Positions 43,237 through 53,833 of a stretch of 64,000 nucleotides of DNA are shown here, in pieces. Each line of letters starts with the position of its first letter. Within the stretch, counting starts at the first letter, position 1. Below the pieces are notes generated by a model. The model searched no databases. It was not told the origin of the DNA and saw nothing but the letters and a program-made list of their open reading frames with translations. The translations under genes were made by a program, and so were the position numbers. Where the stretch lies: assembly GCA_018350325.1 (NCBI GenBank), contig JAEVLN010000002.1, forward strand, positions 1,808,733-1,872,732, written 5' to 3'. This DNA comes from Globodera rostochiensis (taxonomy: Eukaryota > Nematoda > Chromadorea > Rhabditida > Heteroderidae).

Positions 43237-46200
43237 ATGGCAATGATAACAATGTTGGAACAACATTCTGGCACCACCACAGATGCTCCCCACCAAATTG
43301 GCCATCTCCATCAGCAATTGAAGCCGTCCACCAACGGGCCCAACAACGCCGCGTCAGTGCATGGCCAATCGCCCGGCGCAATGCTTTCAGCAAATTCAAC
43401 GCCCGAGGGCACGCTGTTGCCGACTGATCCTGCTGATCAGACCCACCAACAAACTTCACACATGGGAGGTGCTGATTGAAACCCCTTAAATTTCACAATT
43501 ATGCAAATATATTCAGTCCATGCGCACCCTATTATGTCGGCCGATGAGTATTACACAATGTTTGCCAATGGATTATTTGCCGGATCAGCGCACGGAGAGA
43601 TTTCCTGCTTAAACTTTCCACCACAGCCAATTTCTTCCTCGGTGGCTGTCGATGCTGTAAATGTAAGGCCAAAACAATTTGGGGTGTTGAGATTCAATCT
43701 TGAGACAATTCAAATATTGAATTTAATTGTGTTTTTTGTTGCGATTTTTAAAATTTTTGGAGTGTGTGGGAGGGGGGGGGGGCTCAACAGTTCGTTAGGC
43801 GCTTCCGGAAAATGTTGAGAAAATTAGGCATTTGGGCTGATAAGAAACCTCCGTAAAAACACCTCAAATCTCGAAAAATAAGGCATCTAGGTCAGAATTT
43901 AAAATCAATTTTGAAAAAATCAATTCTTGTCAAGACTCAGTTCGGCATTCGTAAGTATATGTATAATTGTGCATTATTCCATCAGATGTTCGCAATGTCC
44001 CGAAGCGATTTGGGCTCTGATCCAGCAAGTTTGATGCAACAAAGCAATGGCCCCGGAGGCGCAAGCTCGTCCTCGAACAGTGTCGAATTGCTCATGGCAT
44101 CGCAAAGTGAATAAAATCAAAACAATTAGTAATTTGGAATTTTCTAACACGATAGTACGACAAAGAGTCTGATCTTGAATTGTTAAATTTGGAATTAAGA
44201 TGATTCTGATCTGCAACAGCAGCAAGCACAACATCAACGTCAACAAATGCCTCTCTCACTGCTCCACCATGCACCGAACAGTGCCGAAATGTGCTCCCCA
44301 GGAAGTTCATCCAACTCTGCTACCTCATCATTGTACAACCAGCATCAGCAACAAGTGCAAAATGTGTGAATTTAATAATTAATATACAAAACAAAAAAAT
44401 TCTCGCGATCCCGAGTCTCGATAAAATCTTACAATCCTAGAGATTTCAGATTGTTGTTAGGGTTGTCAATTTTTCAAACTGAAAAGCGTAAAACTGAGTG
44501 CGATTGACGATCTTTTCAGAAAACCGACAACCTCAGCAGTTGTTGTCCAATTTTATGGCACTTTCACAATTGTTTTGACCGAATTTGGCACTTTCTCAAG
44601 AAAACATATGCGCCCGCTCCCCTCGTCCTCACCTTAACTTTGGAAAATTGATCCCAAAAAAAAATTCAAAAATTTCCAACTCAGAATTTCGCCTTGGGCA
44701 TCACCAATCACCACAACAATGGCGATCTTCAGCACCATACGCAGCAACACAACCACAACAGCGGCAGCAACAGCAGGCCAGGACATCATCACGCACGGGA
44801 GAAAAAGTGCAGTCAGGAGGAGCGAGTCAAACGTCCAATGAAGTGGGAGTTTTAAAAAATGTTTATAATTAAATAAGTAAATTTTAAATAAAATTAAACA
44901 TTTGTTTTTTAGACTTTTTGGGTTGAAATTCGGGTTATTTGGTGATTTCTAATTTTAATTTAATTGCAAAAAATAAAATTTCAGTGCCTTTATGGTGTGG
45001 TCAAGAGGTCAGCGCAAAAAGATGGCGGTCGAAAATCCAAAAATGCACAATTCGGAAATTTCAAAGCGCCTTGGCGAGGAATGGAAGAAGTTGGAGGAGT
45101 TGGAGAAGCGGCCGTTCATCGACGAGGCCAAGCGTTTGCGCAACGAGCACATGCAGGTATGTCGAAATTCAATGGAAAAATTTTGAGTTTTTTTTCTTCG
45201 ATAATTTGACTTAATTTTATAACATGTAGGACCACCCCGACTACAAGTACAGGCCAAGAAGGAAGGCGAAGCAGCAACTGCAACAACAGCAACAACAACA
45301 GCAGCAGCAGCACAACCACCACAGCAGCAACAGTAACAGTCACCATGCCAAGAAGAACACCACCCATCAACAACAGCAGCACCATGTGCATAGTTCCTCG
45401 CACCAACAGCAGCAGCAGCAACATGCCATTGGGCACGGCGGACTTGGAGCAGTGGTCGGCGGCCACGGGGCAATGCCGTCGACAGCCGACGGGCTGGCAT
45501 TGGCCGCATTTGATGCGCTGAAGTGTCTGCCGCAGCAGGTGGGACTTTTTTTTCACATTCAAAAAAGTTGCATCAGGCAATGACCAACGATCGGATCAAG
45601 ATTTGATCAAAATAAATGTTCCAAATTACAATTTCGGTTGTCCGGACCAAATTGACTCATATGTAGATTTTTCTATTAAAAATTTAGAAGCTTCTATTTT
45701 TACTAGAACCCTATTTCCTGACCTTTGGTCTTTTTATGTAAAAGCCGACAAAATTCAAACTTTGCAGAATGGAGCAATGAATGATCAATGTTTTAATTCT
45801 TTTAAACATTTCCCCCCCCCCCCGCCATCGTTGTTTCGCTACGGTGGTCGTTCGTTCTCTTTAAAGGGCCGGGGAGGACCCCGCAGATGTTCATCATCGT
45901 CGCCGGTCGACCCCGGCGGCGATTGAATTTGTTGAATGGATTTTTTGGGCGGTACAAATTTATGCGAACGGACCGAAAAGATCAGAAAACGGCGTTTATA
46001 TAGAGAAGAGAGGAGACACTTGGCCAAAAATTGAATAAAAATTGGGGAAGCAAAGCAATTAGCATTTAAAATGGTGAAAAAATGTTGCAAGAGGATTTTT
46101 TTCGAAAAAAATGAGGGGCCGAATTCAGCTCTTAAATTTGTATTAAAATTCGGCAGAATTCAGTGTTTTTTGTTTTATATTTCAATTTAGACACTTAGCT

Positions 46201-47144
46201 TACAAAATCTAAGACTCACAATCTGATCGCACTTGTTTCAACCTATAATTTAAGCTTGTGCAAAGTGTTCATTGAAATATAATTGTTCTTGGGGAGTAAA
46301 AAAAAGTTGAAGAAGAAATACAAAATATGAGAGGAAAAAACTGATTAGCTGATCACTCGGTGATCCGTTAAATTAGAAGACTTTTTGAACCCTTATTCCG
46401 GGAAGCAAAAAATTTGATCGGATTCAAGAGTAGGACAGACAGAATCAGAACAATTGTTGAACAAATATTTCGTGAATCCCATCATATGCCATCATTTGTC
46501 AATTGCAGATGTGTCACCATCCTTCGTCCACCACCGCCGGCGGATGGCCTCAGATGATGGTGGGCCCGGCGCAGCACAGTCCGGCTCATCAGGCGGCTGC
46601 CGCCTACCTGGCCGGCTCTTCCGATCCGTACTCAGCCGCCGCAATGTACGGCATGATGAGCGGCGGGCATGCACCCTGGCCGTCCATGTACGGCACTGCG
46701 GGGCTGGCCACAAGTGATGCCGGAAGCTATGAGCAGCAACTGCAGCAGAGCCTGCACGACGGGAGTGGCTTGGGCGCGTTCGGCCACGTAAAGGTGAACG
46801 AGCTGTGTTTGGGGGCATTCTTATCATACAAATCACAGGTCGAACGTTTGGAGAGTCCCAAGATGGGAGGTGGCACTGCTGCTGGAGGTGATCCGAGTGC
46901 TGAGCCGAGCGCAATGTTCGGCCCGGCTGGCTCCTGTCTGGATCTCCAGGCACTGTTGCGATGGCCAAGCGCGGACCCATGTGTCGACATGGCGGCCGCC
47001 ATGCTGAAGGCGGGTCCCGGGGTTGTTGGTGGGGACTCGACACCGGCCATGATGGGCATGGCGCAATCGGCATGGTCGTCGGCATCAATGTGGGGTGCCG
47101 GCACGCCCCCTGCGGGGATGAACCCGGAGCAGAACCAGCAGTAG
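43237..47144 (+). CDS. SoxB-type HMG-box transcription factor
   Basis: Sequence-specific DNA-binding protein, probably for neural or embryonic patterning by analogy to SoxB. Exons 43237-43468, 43517-43656, 43986-44106, 44200-44354 (or to 44363), 44685-44842, 44985-45156, 45230-45538 and 46509-47144 join in phase to about 640 residues. The HMG box spans residues about 264-342: VKRPMN then [40 protein letters not shown] and [12 protein letters not shown], a SoxB signature. An intron splits the box at the Asn codon of RPMN. Gln/His/Asn-rich tracts flank it on both sides, and an Ala/Gly/Met/Pro-rich C-terminus follows. The 45-nt stretch 46795-46839 has gt and ag ends and stays in frame, so it may be an optional intron. 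The start is uncertain: an acceptor-like sequence lies just upstream, so a further 5' exon is possible. Symbols sox-2 and sox-3 both remain possible. Confidence 0.92.
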
Positions 47145-48310
47145 CGCATATGCAGATGATGGCCATGCTGTGAAGCTAAAGATGGAAATGAAATCTTCCA
47201 AACAAAATTTCTCGTACTAATTTGATAGATTTTTAATCGAGGCTCAAAGATACCTGTCGGGGACCCGATCGATAAAATCGGGACTAGAATTTCTCGATCG
47301 GGAGTGGAAGGATCGGGCCGGGTAGCTGGTAGAATTTTTGAAATTTTATTAATTTCATTAAAAGACGTACAAAATTTCAAAAATTGTTATTTTGCCAAAT
47401 TTGACTATTTTTTCATGAATTTTTTGTACTAAACTTCGAAGCTTTAATTGTTGCTGAAAAGCTTAAGCTAATTGTGTTGGGCCATCATTGAGCCTCTCTT
47501 TCCCCCAATTGTTTCTCGCATTTCGCAAAATATTTATTCAACTGACGAAGCAGGCGCAATGCTTTTTATGTTGTTCACACGTTTCCTAGTTCAACATTTC
47601 GGTTGTTGTCATCTCATTAACATAATATTATCAAAAACACTTCATTTTGAGAAGTTCTTCGATGGCGAAGAAGTGTCTCTTTTCTCTTCTGTCCAATATT
47701 GGTTTCTTCCGTTCATATCCATCCAGCCCCAATTGTCCTAATTAAATTTTTCATAATTAATTACCTAATTACTCCCAAAACATTTTCCTCTTTAATGCCT
47801 CCGACCATACGCACGCACTCACACGTGAAGATTGGAGATACTTTTACATATTCTTTTTTTATTGACTGTGAATTCGAACGTTTGAATGAAGAAAAAAATT
47901 GTGTATAAGCGGAACTCATAATAAAATCTTCAAATAAAGCTCTAAAATAAAATTGCCTTAGTTTTTAAAATTTCGACAGAATTTCTAATTTTAATTAATC
48001 CAACTTTTTAAACAATTTTAAATCAATTTAGATAAAATATTATAAATTGACCGTATGCCCATAAATAAAACTGACGGATTTTTCTTATGAAAAGACATCT
48101 TAAGATTATTTTTTCTAAGGACCACCTTAGATTGCCAGATTTCAGTTTCGAAACCCCAGGAAATAGGGATTCTTCGTTTCAAAACTTAGGTAAAATTTGG
48201 TCGAGGTCAATTTAGCTCCGACAAGCTTGAAACGTTATAACTTTTTGCTTATTTGCCCAACTCAAATATTCTTGGTATCATTAAAAGCACTTTCCCCGGT
48301 ATTTGATTTT

Positions 48311-48490
48311 TAGAGCCCGGTAAAAAAAATTTCCGGGAACGGGGTTTTCAAAAAGTACGGGACGGGAATCCCGAACGGGAATCCCGTCTTTTTCCCGTTC
48401 CCGTAAAAAATCCCGCTGGGCAAAAAAAACGGGAACGGGACCGGGATTCCCGTACTTTTCCCGCGGGAATCCCGTTCCCGCCGGGCTCTA
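48311..48490. mobile_element. Foldback 'gggaatcccg' element
   Basis: Ends tagagcccgg / ccgggctcta; interior of gggaatcccg, cgggaacggg and variants. No target duplication is recognisable. Confidence 0.65.
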
Positions 48491-48853
48491 GCCGAAATAC
48501 CTAAGTGAACATTGTCAGTCATCATCACCGCTGCTAATCTGAAAGATGAGTTGCTGATTTCAAAGAAAAAAGCATTGGCGAGAATTGAGCGAGGGCAGGA
48601 GGCTTTTGGTCGAACTCATTAACGACGAGTAAATTAATCATTCGCTTCACGATGAGCAAAAAAAGAAACGGGCGGCTGGCAGTGACGGGCAATCCTCCAA
48701 AGGCGGGGGGGGGGGGGGATTCTGACAGATTGGTCAGTCAGTCAGAAAAGCCAAAGCTTAGGCGACAGCACAGAGATTTGAGACACCAGTCCAAAGATTT
48801 TAAAAGCAGACCCTTTGAAAAGTGAATAATCTTAATTTATCAAAGAATCTAAA

Positions 48854-49183
48854 TAGGGCTCTAACCCGACCTTTATGCACCCGGCGATCGGTGTGACATC
48901 CGACCCGATCATTATACCCCCGATCGGTGTGACATCCAACCCGATCAGTGTACACCCGATCGGTGTGACATCCAACCCGATCAGTGTACACCCGATCGGT
49001 GCCGGGGTCCCGAAATTCCGTCCCGATCTTTATAGCCCCGATCGCTTTAACATCCAACCCGATCAGTGTACACCCGATCGGTGCGATTGTCCGACCGATA
49101 TTTTGCCTCAACTGTTATACGCCCGTCGGAGTCGTGGTCCCGACCCCAACATTCCAATCCTCGAAGGTCGGAATTGAACCCTA
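48854..49183. mobile_element. Foldback element with 'ccgatcggtgtgacatcc' tandem core
   Basis: Ends tagggctctaacccgacctt and aaggtcggaattgaaccctа-type (49164-49183). The core has four to five near-tandem copies of a 36-bp phrase built on ccgatcggtg and cccgatcagtgtacac. Flanks do not clearly match. Confidence 0.6.
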
Positions 49184-49459
49184 TATTAAAGAATAAAGAT
49201 AGGCTTGTTCCGATCATAATCTGGTTGTCCTAGTTCATTAAGTCATAACGATCAATCGATTGGTCCGCTTTTCCTGTCCTTTTGATCACGTCCATTACAC
49301 ACAACATAGCATCCATCCCCCCCCCCACTCCCCTACTGTTTAACAAAACTATGAAGCAGACATTGGAAGCGTTTTTGCCAGTCCCCGTTGGGCAAACAAA
49401 AAATTGTTGTTCCCTATTCCCTCTGACTTTCTGTTTGTTCTTTCTCTTCAGTTATCACA

Positions 49460-49531
49460 CACACTCTCTCTCTTTCCCTTCTTTTTCTTTATCTTTCTCT
49501 CTCTCTCTCTCTCAATCTTTCTCTTTCTCTT

Positions 49532-49614
<83 letters not shown>

Positions 49615-49672
49615 TATTTTTTCTTTATCTTTTGCTCTCTCTTTCTCTCAATCTTTCTCTTTTTCTCAAATT
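49460..49672. repeat. CT/TTTCTC microsatellite
   Basis: About 200 bp of imperfect (CT)n interrupted by TTT. It yields spurious Ser/Leu/Phe reading frames. Confidence 0.95.
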
Positions 49673-50491
49673 TGGCTTACCCCCACCTTCATTAGCATAT
49701 ATTGGCTAGAAAGCAGCAGCAAGCGATGTATCTGTCATCGTCCATCTTCAATCGCTGCTCCCATTCCCAATAAGTTTTCATATATTTCAATCTCCAAATA
49801 ACGCTCTCAGAAAGTTTGTGGTGGGTGATTCATTCACTTTAGCTTTAGGTTCTACCCTAGAAATGAATTTGGACACGATGATTCAAATAAATGTTTGCCC
49901 TCCAGCCATTTATATTTTTTTTGACAATTGTTTTAACATTACAAAAAGTCAAAACAAAGGTTTAAAATTCTTAAATATTAATGCATTTTAATTTAATACC
50001 TGCGAAATTAAACATTTCAAAAATTTAAATTTTTATAAGCCTTGAAGGTAGGCATTTAATGTTCTTTTTAATTTCTTTAAAGCTCTACAAATCATTTTTT
50101 TAGCCAACCTCTTTTCTGAAACCCGAGTCCTTTCATGGGCTTTCAAACCGATGGTTCAAATTACATTTATTTTTCTCTTGCTTTTTTCCATAATTATCCG
50201 ATTACTATTAAAAAAAGTGTGTGTTTTACTTCTTTCCAATTTCTTATTATCATCAATCAAATAATGATTTCTATTATTTTTGCCACTAAATCAAAGAAAT
50301 AAATTAAATTTATTCTTCTTCATTTGCCCATTTATTATTGATGTGTAGCAGAGGTCTCGAGATGAGTCTCGACTCCTTTTACGATTGGTCACTAACTGTT
50401 TTGTCCAAAAATTATTAAAAAAATCTAGACTCGAGACTCGCGAGCATCAACTATATTATTTTCCTCATTTATTTTCATATAATTGACCCGA

Positions 50492-52495
50492 ATGGTTCAG
50501 CAACAAACAATACCATCAGCTCCAAAACAAAAAAAGCGTTTTGAGTCGCAAACTTACGAGACAATTCCAATGCAGCTGTCCGAAAACCCACATTGTAAGC
50601 AACAAAGCCACCAGACGCCCTTTGAGCCCAATATTTTACGCTTTTGAACGATTTTTTTCGACTGTTTCTAGGGGTTTTCGAGGTCGTAGAACTAAAGTTG
50701 GCGAATCGAAAAAGGAATCCGATTGTGACTTTTATTTTGACCGATTTCGAACCCTTTCAGAAAATTGTTCGAATTTGAGTTTGGGGTTCGAATTCGTTCG
50801 GAATTCGGATTCTACGACCCAAAAACTCCGAAGAAGTGTGTTTTCAACATTAAAAACAAAAATTTTATGCTGTTGCCTCGTAACGGAAAAGTACCACGAC
50901 CGGTACCGGTGCCCATATACGCCACATTAGTCTGGATTTTGGTTTTTTTTTTAAATGCACTCGATTTGTAGACACAGCACCGGATATTGGGTGTGGCCTT
51001 CGTTCGCACTATTGTTTGGGGCTGTTCTGCACAGCCTTTGCACAATTTTGCATTTCTGGTCAGTTTTTTATTTTATTAGCCGCTTTATGGTACTGTCACG
51101 TTCTGACCCTAGGCTTTTGATATGTAATTTAATTGAGTTTTTGTGAAATAATGTGTAAAAGACTTCAGAACTGGCACTAAAATGCCAGGGCATTTAGTCC
51201 CGGTCCCGGCGGGACCAAAAAACCGGGACTCATTTAAAAAAAAATCGGGACCGGGACATGAAAAGCCCGGTAAATCCCGTCCCGGTACCGGGTCCCGTAG
51301 TTGATCTTTGTTTATTCAGCACTTCTCTTGGCTGCCGGAATTTGGTGCCTTAGGGAGGCAAACGATTTTTGTCCCTTTTACTCCGCCTTGTGGGCCTCTG
51401 TTTTCTTCATTGTGAATGGCGTTGTTGGAATGGTGACAGCAAAATTGGACACACAACATTTGCATGTGGCCAATCTTGTACTGTCCTTGGTTGCCATTGT
51501 GTTAGCCGTTGCCGGAGGGGTGATCGCCGCAAGGCCAGTATTGCCAACTGCTTACCCCCCCCCCCCCCATTAATCACAAAACTGATCAACTGGGACATAG
51601 ACTTTGATTTGTTTTCAAATACACAATTTTAAAATTACAATAGATAGAAGTTTTTAGCTTTGAATTAGAGTAGGCCGGGATCGGGATTTTTGGTATAAAG
51701 CGGGATCGGGATTGACCGGGATCGTGAAAGCCGGGATCGCAATCAGCATTTCGAACCGGGATCGGGATTCCAAAAATCGGGATAATCCCGCCCGATCCGG
51801 GATCCCGATCCTGGCCCACTCTAGTTTGAATTAGGGTTGGCACCTGACGTTCGAGGAGGCAAAAGTCGGGGTTCCCCGGGGCAAATGTCGGGGATTGGTC
51901 CAAAATTATCGGGCTTTTCGTTATTGGGGTGTTAACCCTAGTTTGAACTATGGGAACGAAAAGTTTAGGCTCGCCATTTTGGGCCCACTTTTGAGCTAAT
52001 GGCAACATGACCCCTATACCCTTCAACAAATTGATAACTTTTCCTGATGATCAGATGATAGAAGAAGCCATGTGTAATTGGACAGCCCTTACGGGGACAA
52101 AAACAATTTTCGCTAAAAACCCCAATAATAAAATGTGCCTAATTGCAGGAACTGGTTTGTGATCCGCCTTTACACAGATAAAAAAGCCAAAAACACACAA
52201 ATACTGGATAGCAAAGGCCATCTTTGTCTCATTGGAGATTTTGAACGGTGGTACAGAGATGAACCTCCCTTCGATAAGGCAAAAATATATATTTTTTTAA
52301 TTAATCTGATCTGATCCGCTTTTTTTGTGCCATTCCTTCCAGTGCTTCTTCCAACTGAAACTGGGCATTGCTGTTAACGGTGTCCAGGTGGTGCTCAGCG
52401 GTCTCTTGGGTAGGTCTGTTAGAAAAGATTTTGAAAGACCAAACGTTTTCCGGGGCCTAAACGGAGGGACCCCAAAAGATCCGCCCGACTCTTGA
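50492..52495 (+). CDS. Unrecognised four-helix membrane protein
   Basis: I do not recognise the family. Exons 50492-50594, 50972-51058, 51320-51533, 52149-52278 and 52343-52495 join in phase to 228 residues. The last two introns (51534-52148 and 52279-52342) have GC donors. There is a polar, Gln/Lys-rich 35-residue N-terminus without a signal peptide. Hydrophobic segments lie at about 45-70 (LFCTAFAQFCISALLLAAG), 78-98 (LWASVFFIVNGVVGMV) and 105-130 (VLSLVAIVLAVAGGVIAA). A polar stretch of about 50 residues follows, rich in charged and aromatic residues (DFERWYRDEPPFDK). A weaker fourth helix lies at about 185-205, then a basic/polar tail. The topology resembles CD20/MARVEL-like tetraspan proteins, but I see no tetraspanin CCG motif. 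The final exon could instead splice onward at 52409. It converges on the ethanolamine kinase gene. Confidence 0.72.
51666..51823. mobile_element. hAT-like 'cgggatcggg' element in an intron
   Basis: Ends tagagtaggccgggatcgg / ccgatcctggcccactcta; flanks ctttgaat (51658-51665) and gtttgaat (51824-51831) match 7 of 8. Interior of gggatc/gatccc words. Lies in intron 51534-52148 of the four-helix protein gene. Confidence 0.85.
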
Positions 52496-53833
52496 AGATT
52501 GTCAGCCAATTTTTCGTTGGACAGTTGAAAAACCCGGGACTGATTGGCGAAAACAAAGATTTACATTCTTAAAAGCCATTCAAATCTTGAAGAGATTAAA
52601 GCTTTGCGATTGGACAAATATCAAAAAAGTCATGACCGAAAAACTTGAAAAAGTTAAACACCCCGATTTTTGGGGTTTTCCGGCCATAACTTTGTTGATA
52701 TTTCTGTCCAATCGCAAGGCTTTAGCTTATTAACACTTCTCATGGCTTTAAGAATGTCCGAATCGGGTAAGGTTGAAGCAAGTTATTGGCCCGGCCCAGG
52801 GCGAGGCGCAACAACAATTTTGAAACTAATTGAGCATTATTTACTTCTTTTTTTTAATTTGGCACTGAATGTGCTGCCATTGAAAAGAATGCTCCGTGAG
52901 ATTGCTTTTACATAAAATTAAGTTTGCTTCTTCATTGTCTCTGCCATTCTCTGCGCGAAAAAGATCTTGAACCGATAGTTGTTGTTCGGATGTTTCTGCC
53001 TAATTAATTAAATTGTTGTCCGATCTCCCTCCGACGTTTGCTACAATTTTTAACCATTTTTTCCCCCTATTTGTTTTTGTTTATTCTCTTAATTTCCGAT
53101 TTTTATTAATCTATTATTTCATTAATAGGGACCGATTTTTGGCTCTAAATATACATCAGAAGTCCCACAAATAATTTCACTAAATTTAATTTCATTTAAT
53201 TTTTGGTTTCGCACATCTTTTTTTGTTAACAAAATGATTACGATTGAACAAACAAAATTGTTGCAAGTGATTAAAATTTTTGTTGTAAATTACTAAAGTG
53301 AATGAATTTAATCATTTAAATAGAATATTTGTATAATCAATCACAGAGTTCAATTATTGAATAAAAAGGTGAAAAGGAGTTGGAATAAAGTATTTATTTT
53401 TAAAATTATCGTTAGCAAATTTCACAAGTTTAATCATCGATGAAAATTGGACTATTAAATCTCAAGAGTGATAGGTTATAGCTTACGGCTATTGTATTTG
53501 ATCTGGTCCGGATCATGCGTGATCTGTCTGTCCGTGATTATGCAAATTATTGATTCCTAATCATTAGCCAAAAATGCCGAAGTATGCACCGGACAATGGC
53601 ACTCTACAGATCATGATACAGAACAGAATCATTCCCATCTAGAAACAATGAAATGTTGGGGCTTAAATGACCGTTTGATTGTGGGGCTCAGCAAGATGAT
53701 CAATAAATTAAGGTTGGCGATTTCAAAAACGGAGCCTAACCGGCATTTTACGCTCTAAACTCATTGGCATTCTTCTTCAACCCGAAATCCGGCATTTTTC
53801 TCTACCCGAAGCATCCCTAACTTCACACTTTCT
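52496..53833. other. Convergent 3' region, four-helix protein and ethanolamine kinase
   Basis: It holds a diverged foldback around 52560-52800 (arms around gcgattggacaaat and atttctgtccaatcgc) related to the element at 57705-58028. The remainder is AT-rich with no coding signal. Confidence 0.5.

Larger units (their letters stand above)
47145..50491. other. Spacer between SoxB and the four-helix membrane protein
   Basis: SoxB 3' UTR, then repeats: the foldback elements 48311-48490 and 48854-49183, a run of 13 G near 48706-48718, and a CT microsatellite at 49460-49672. The element word 'gagactcg' recurs near 50350-50450. No gene is supported. Confidence 0.55.

Noticed and set aside
49282..49709. 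Ser/Leu/Phe-rich frames
   Set aside because: Direct translation of the CT microsatellite.
52670..52915. 81-codon plus-strand frame after the four-helix protein gene
   Set aside because: Overlaps a foldback repeat also present near 3800-3960 and 57705-58028.
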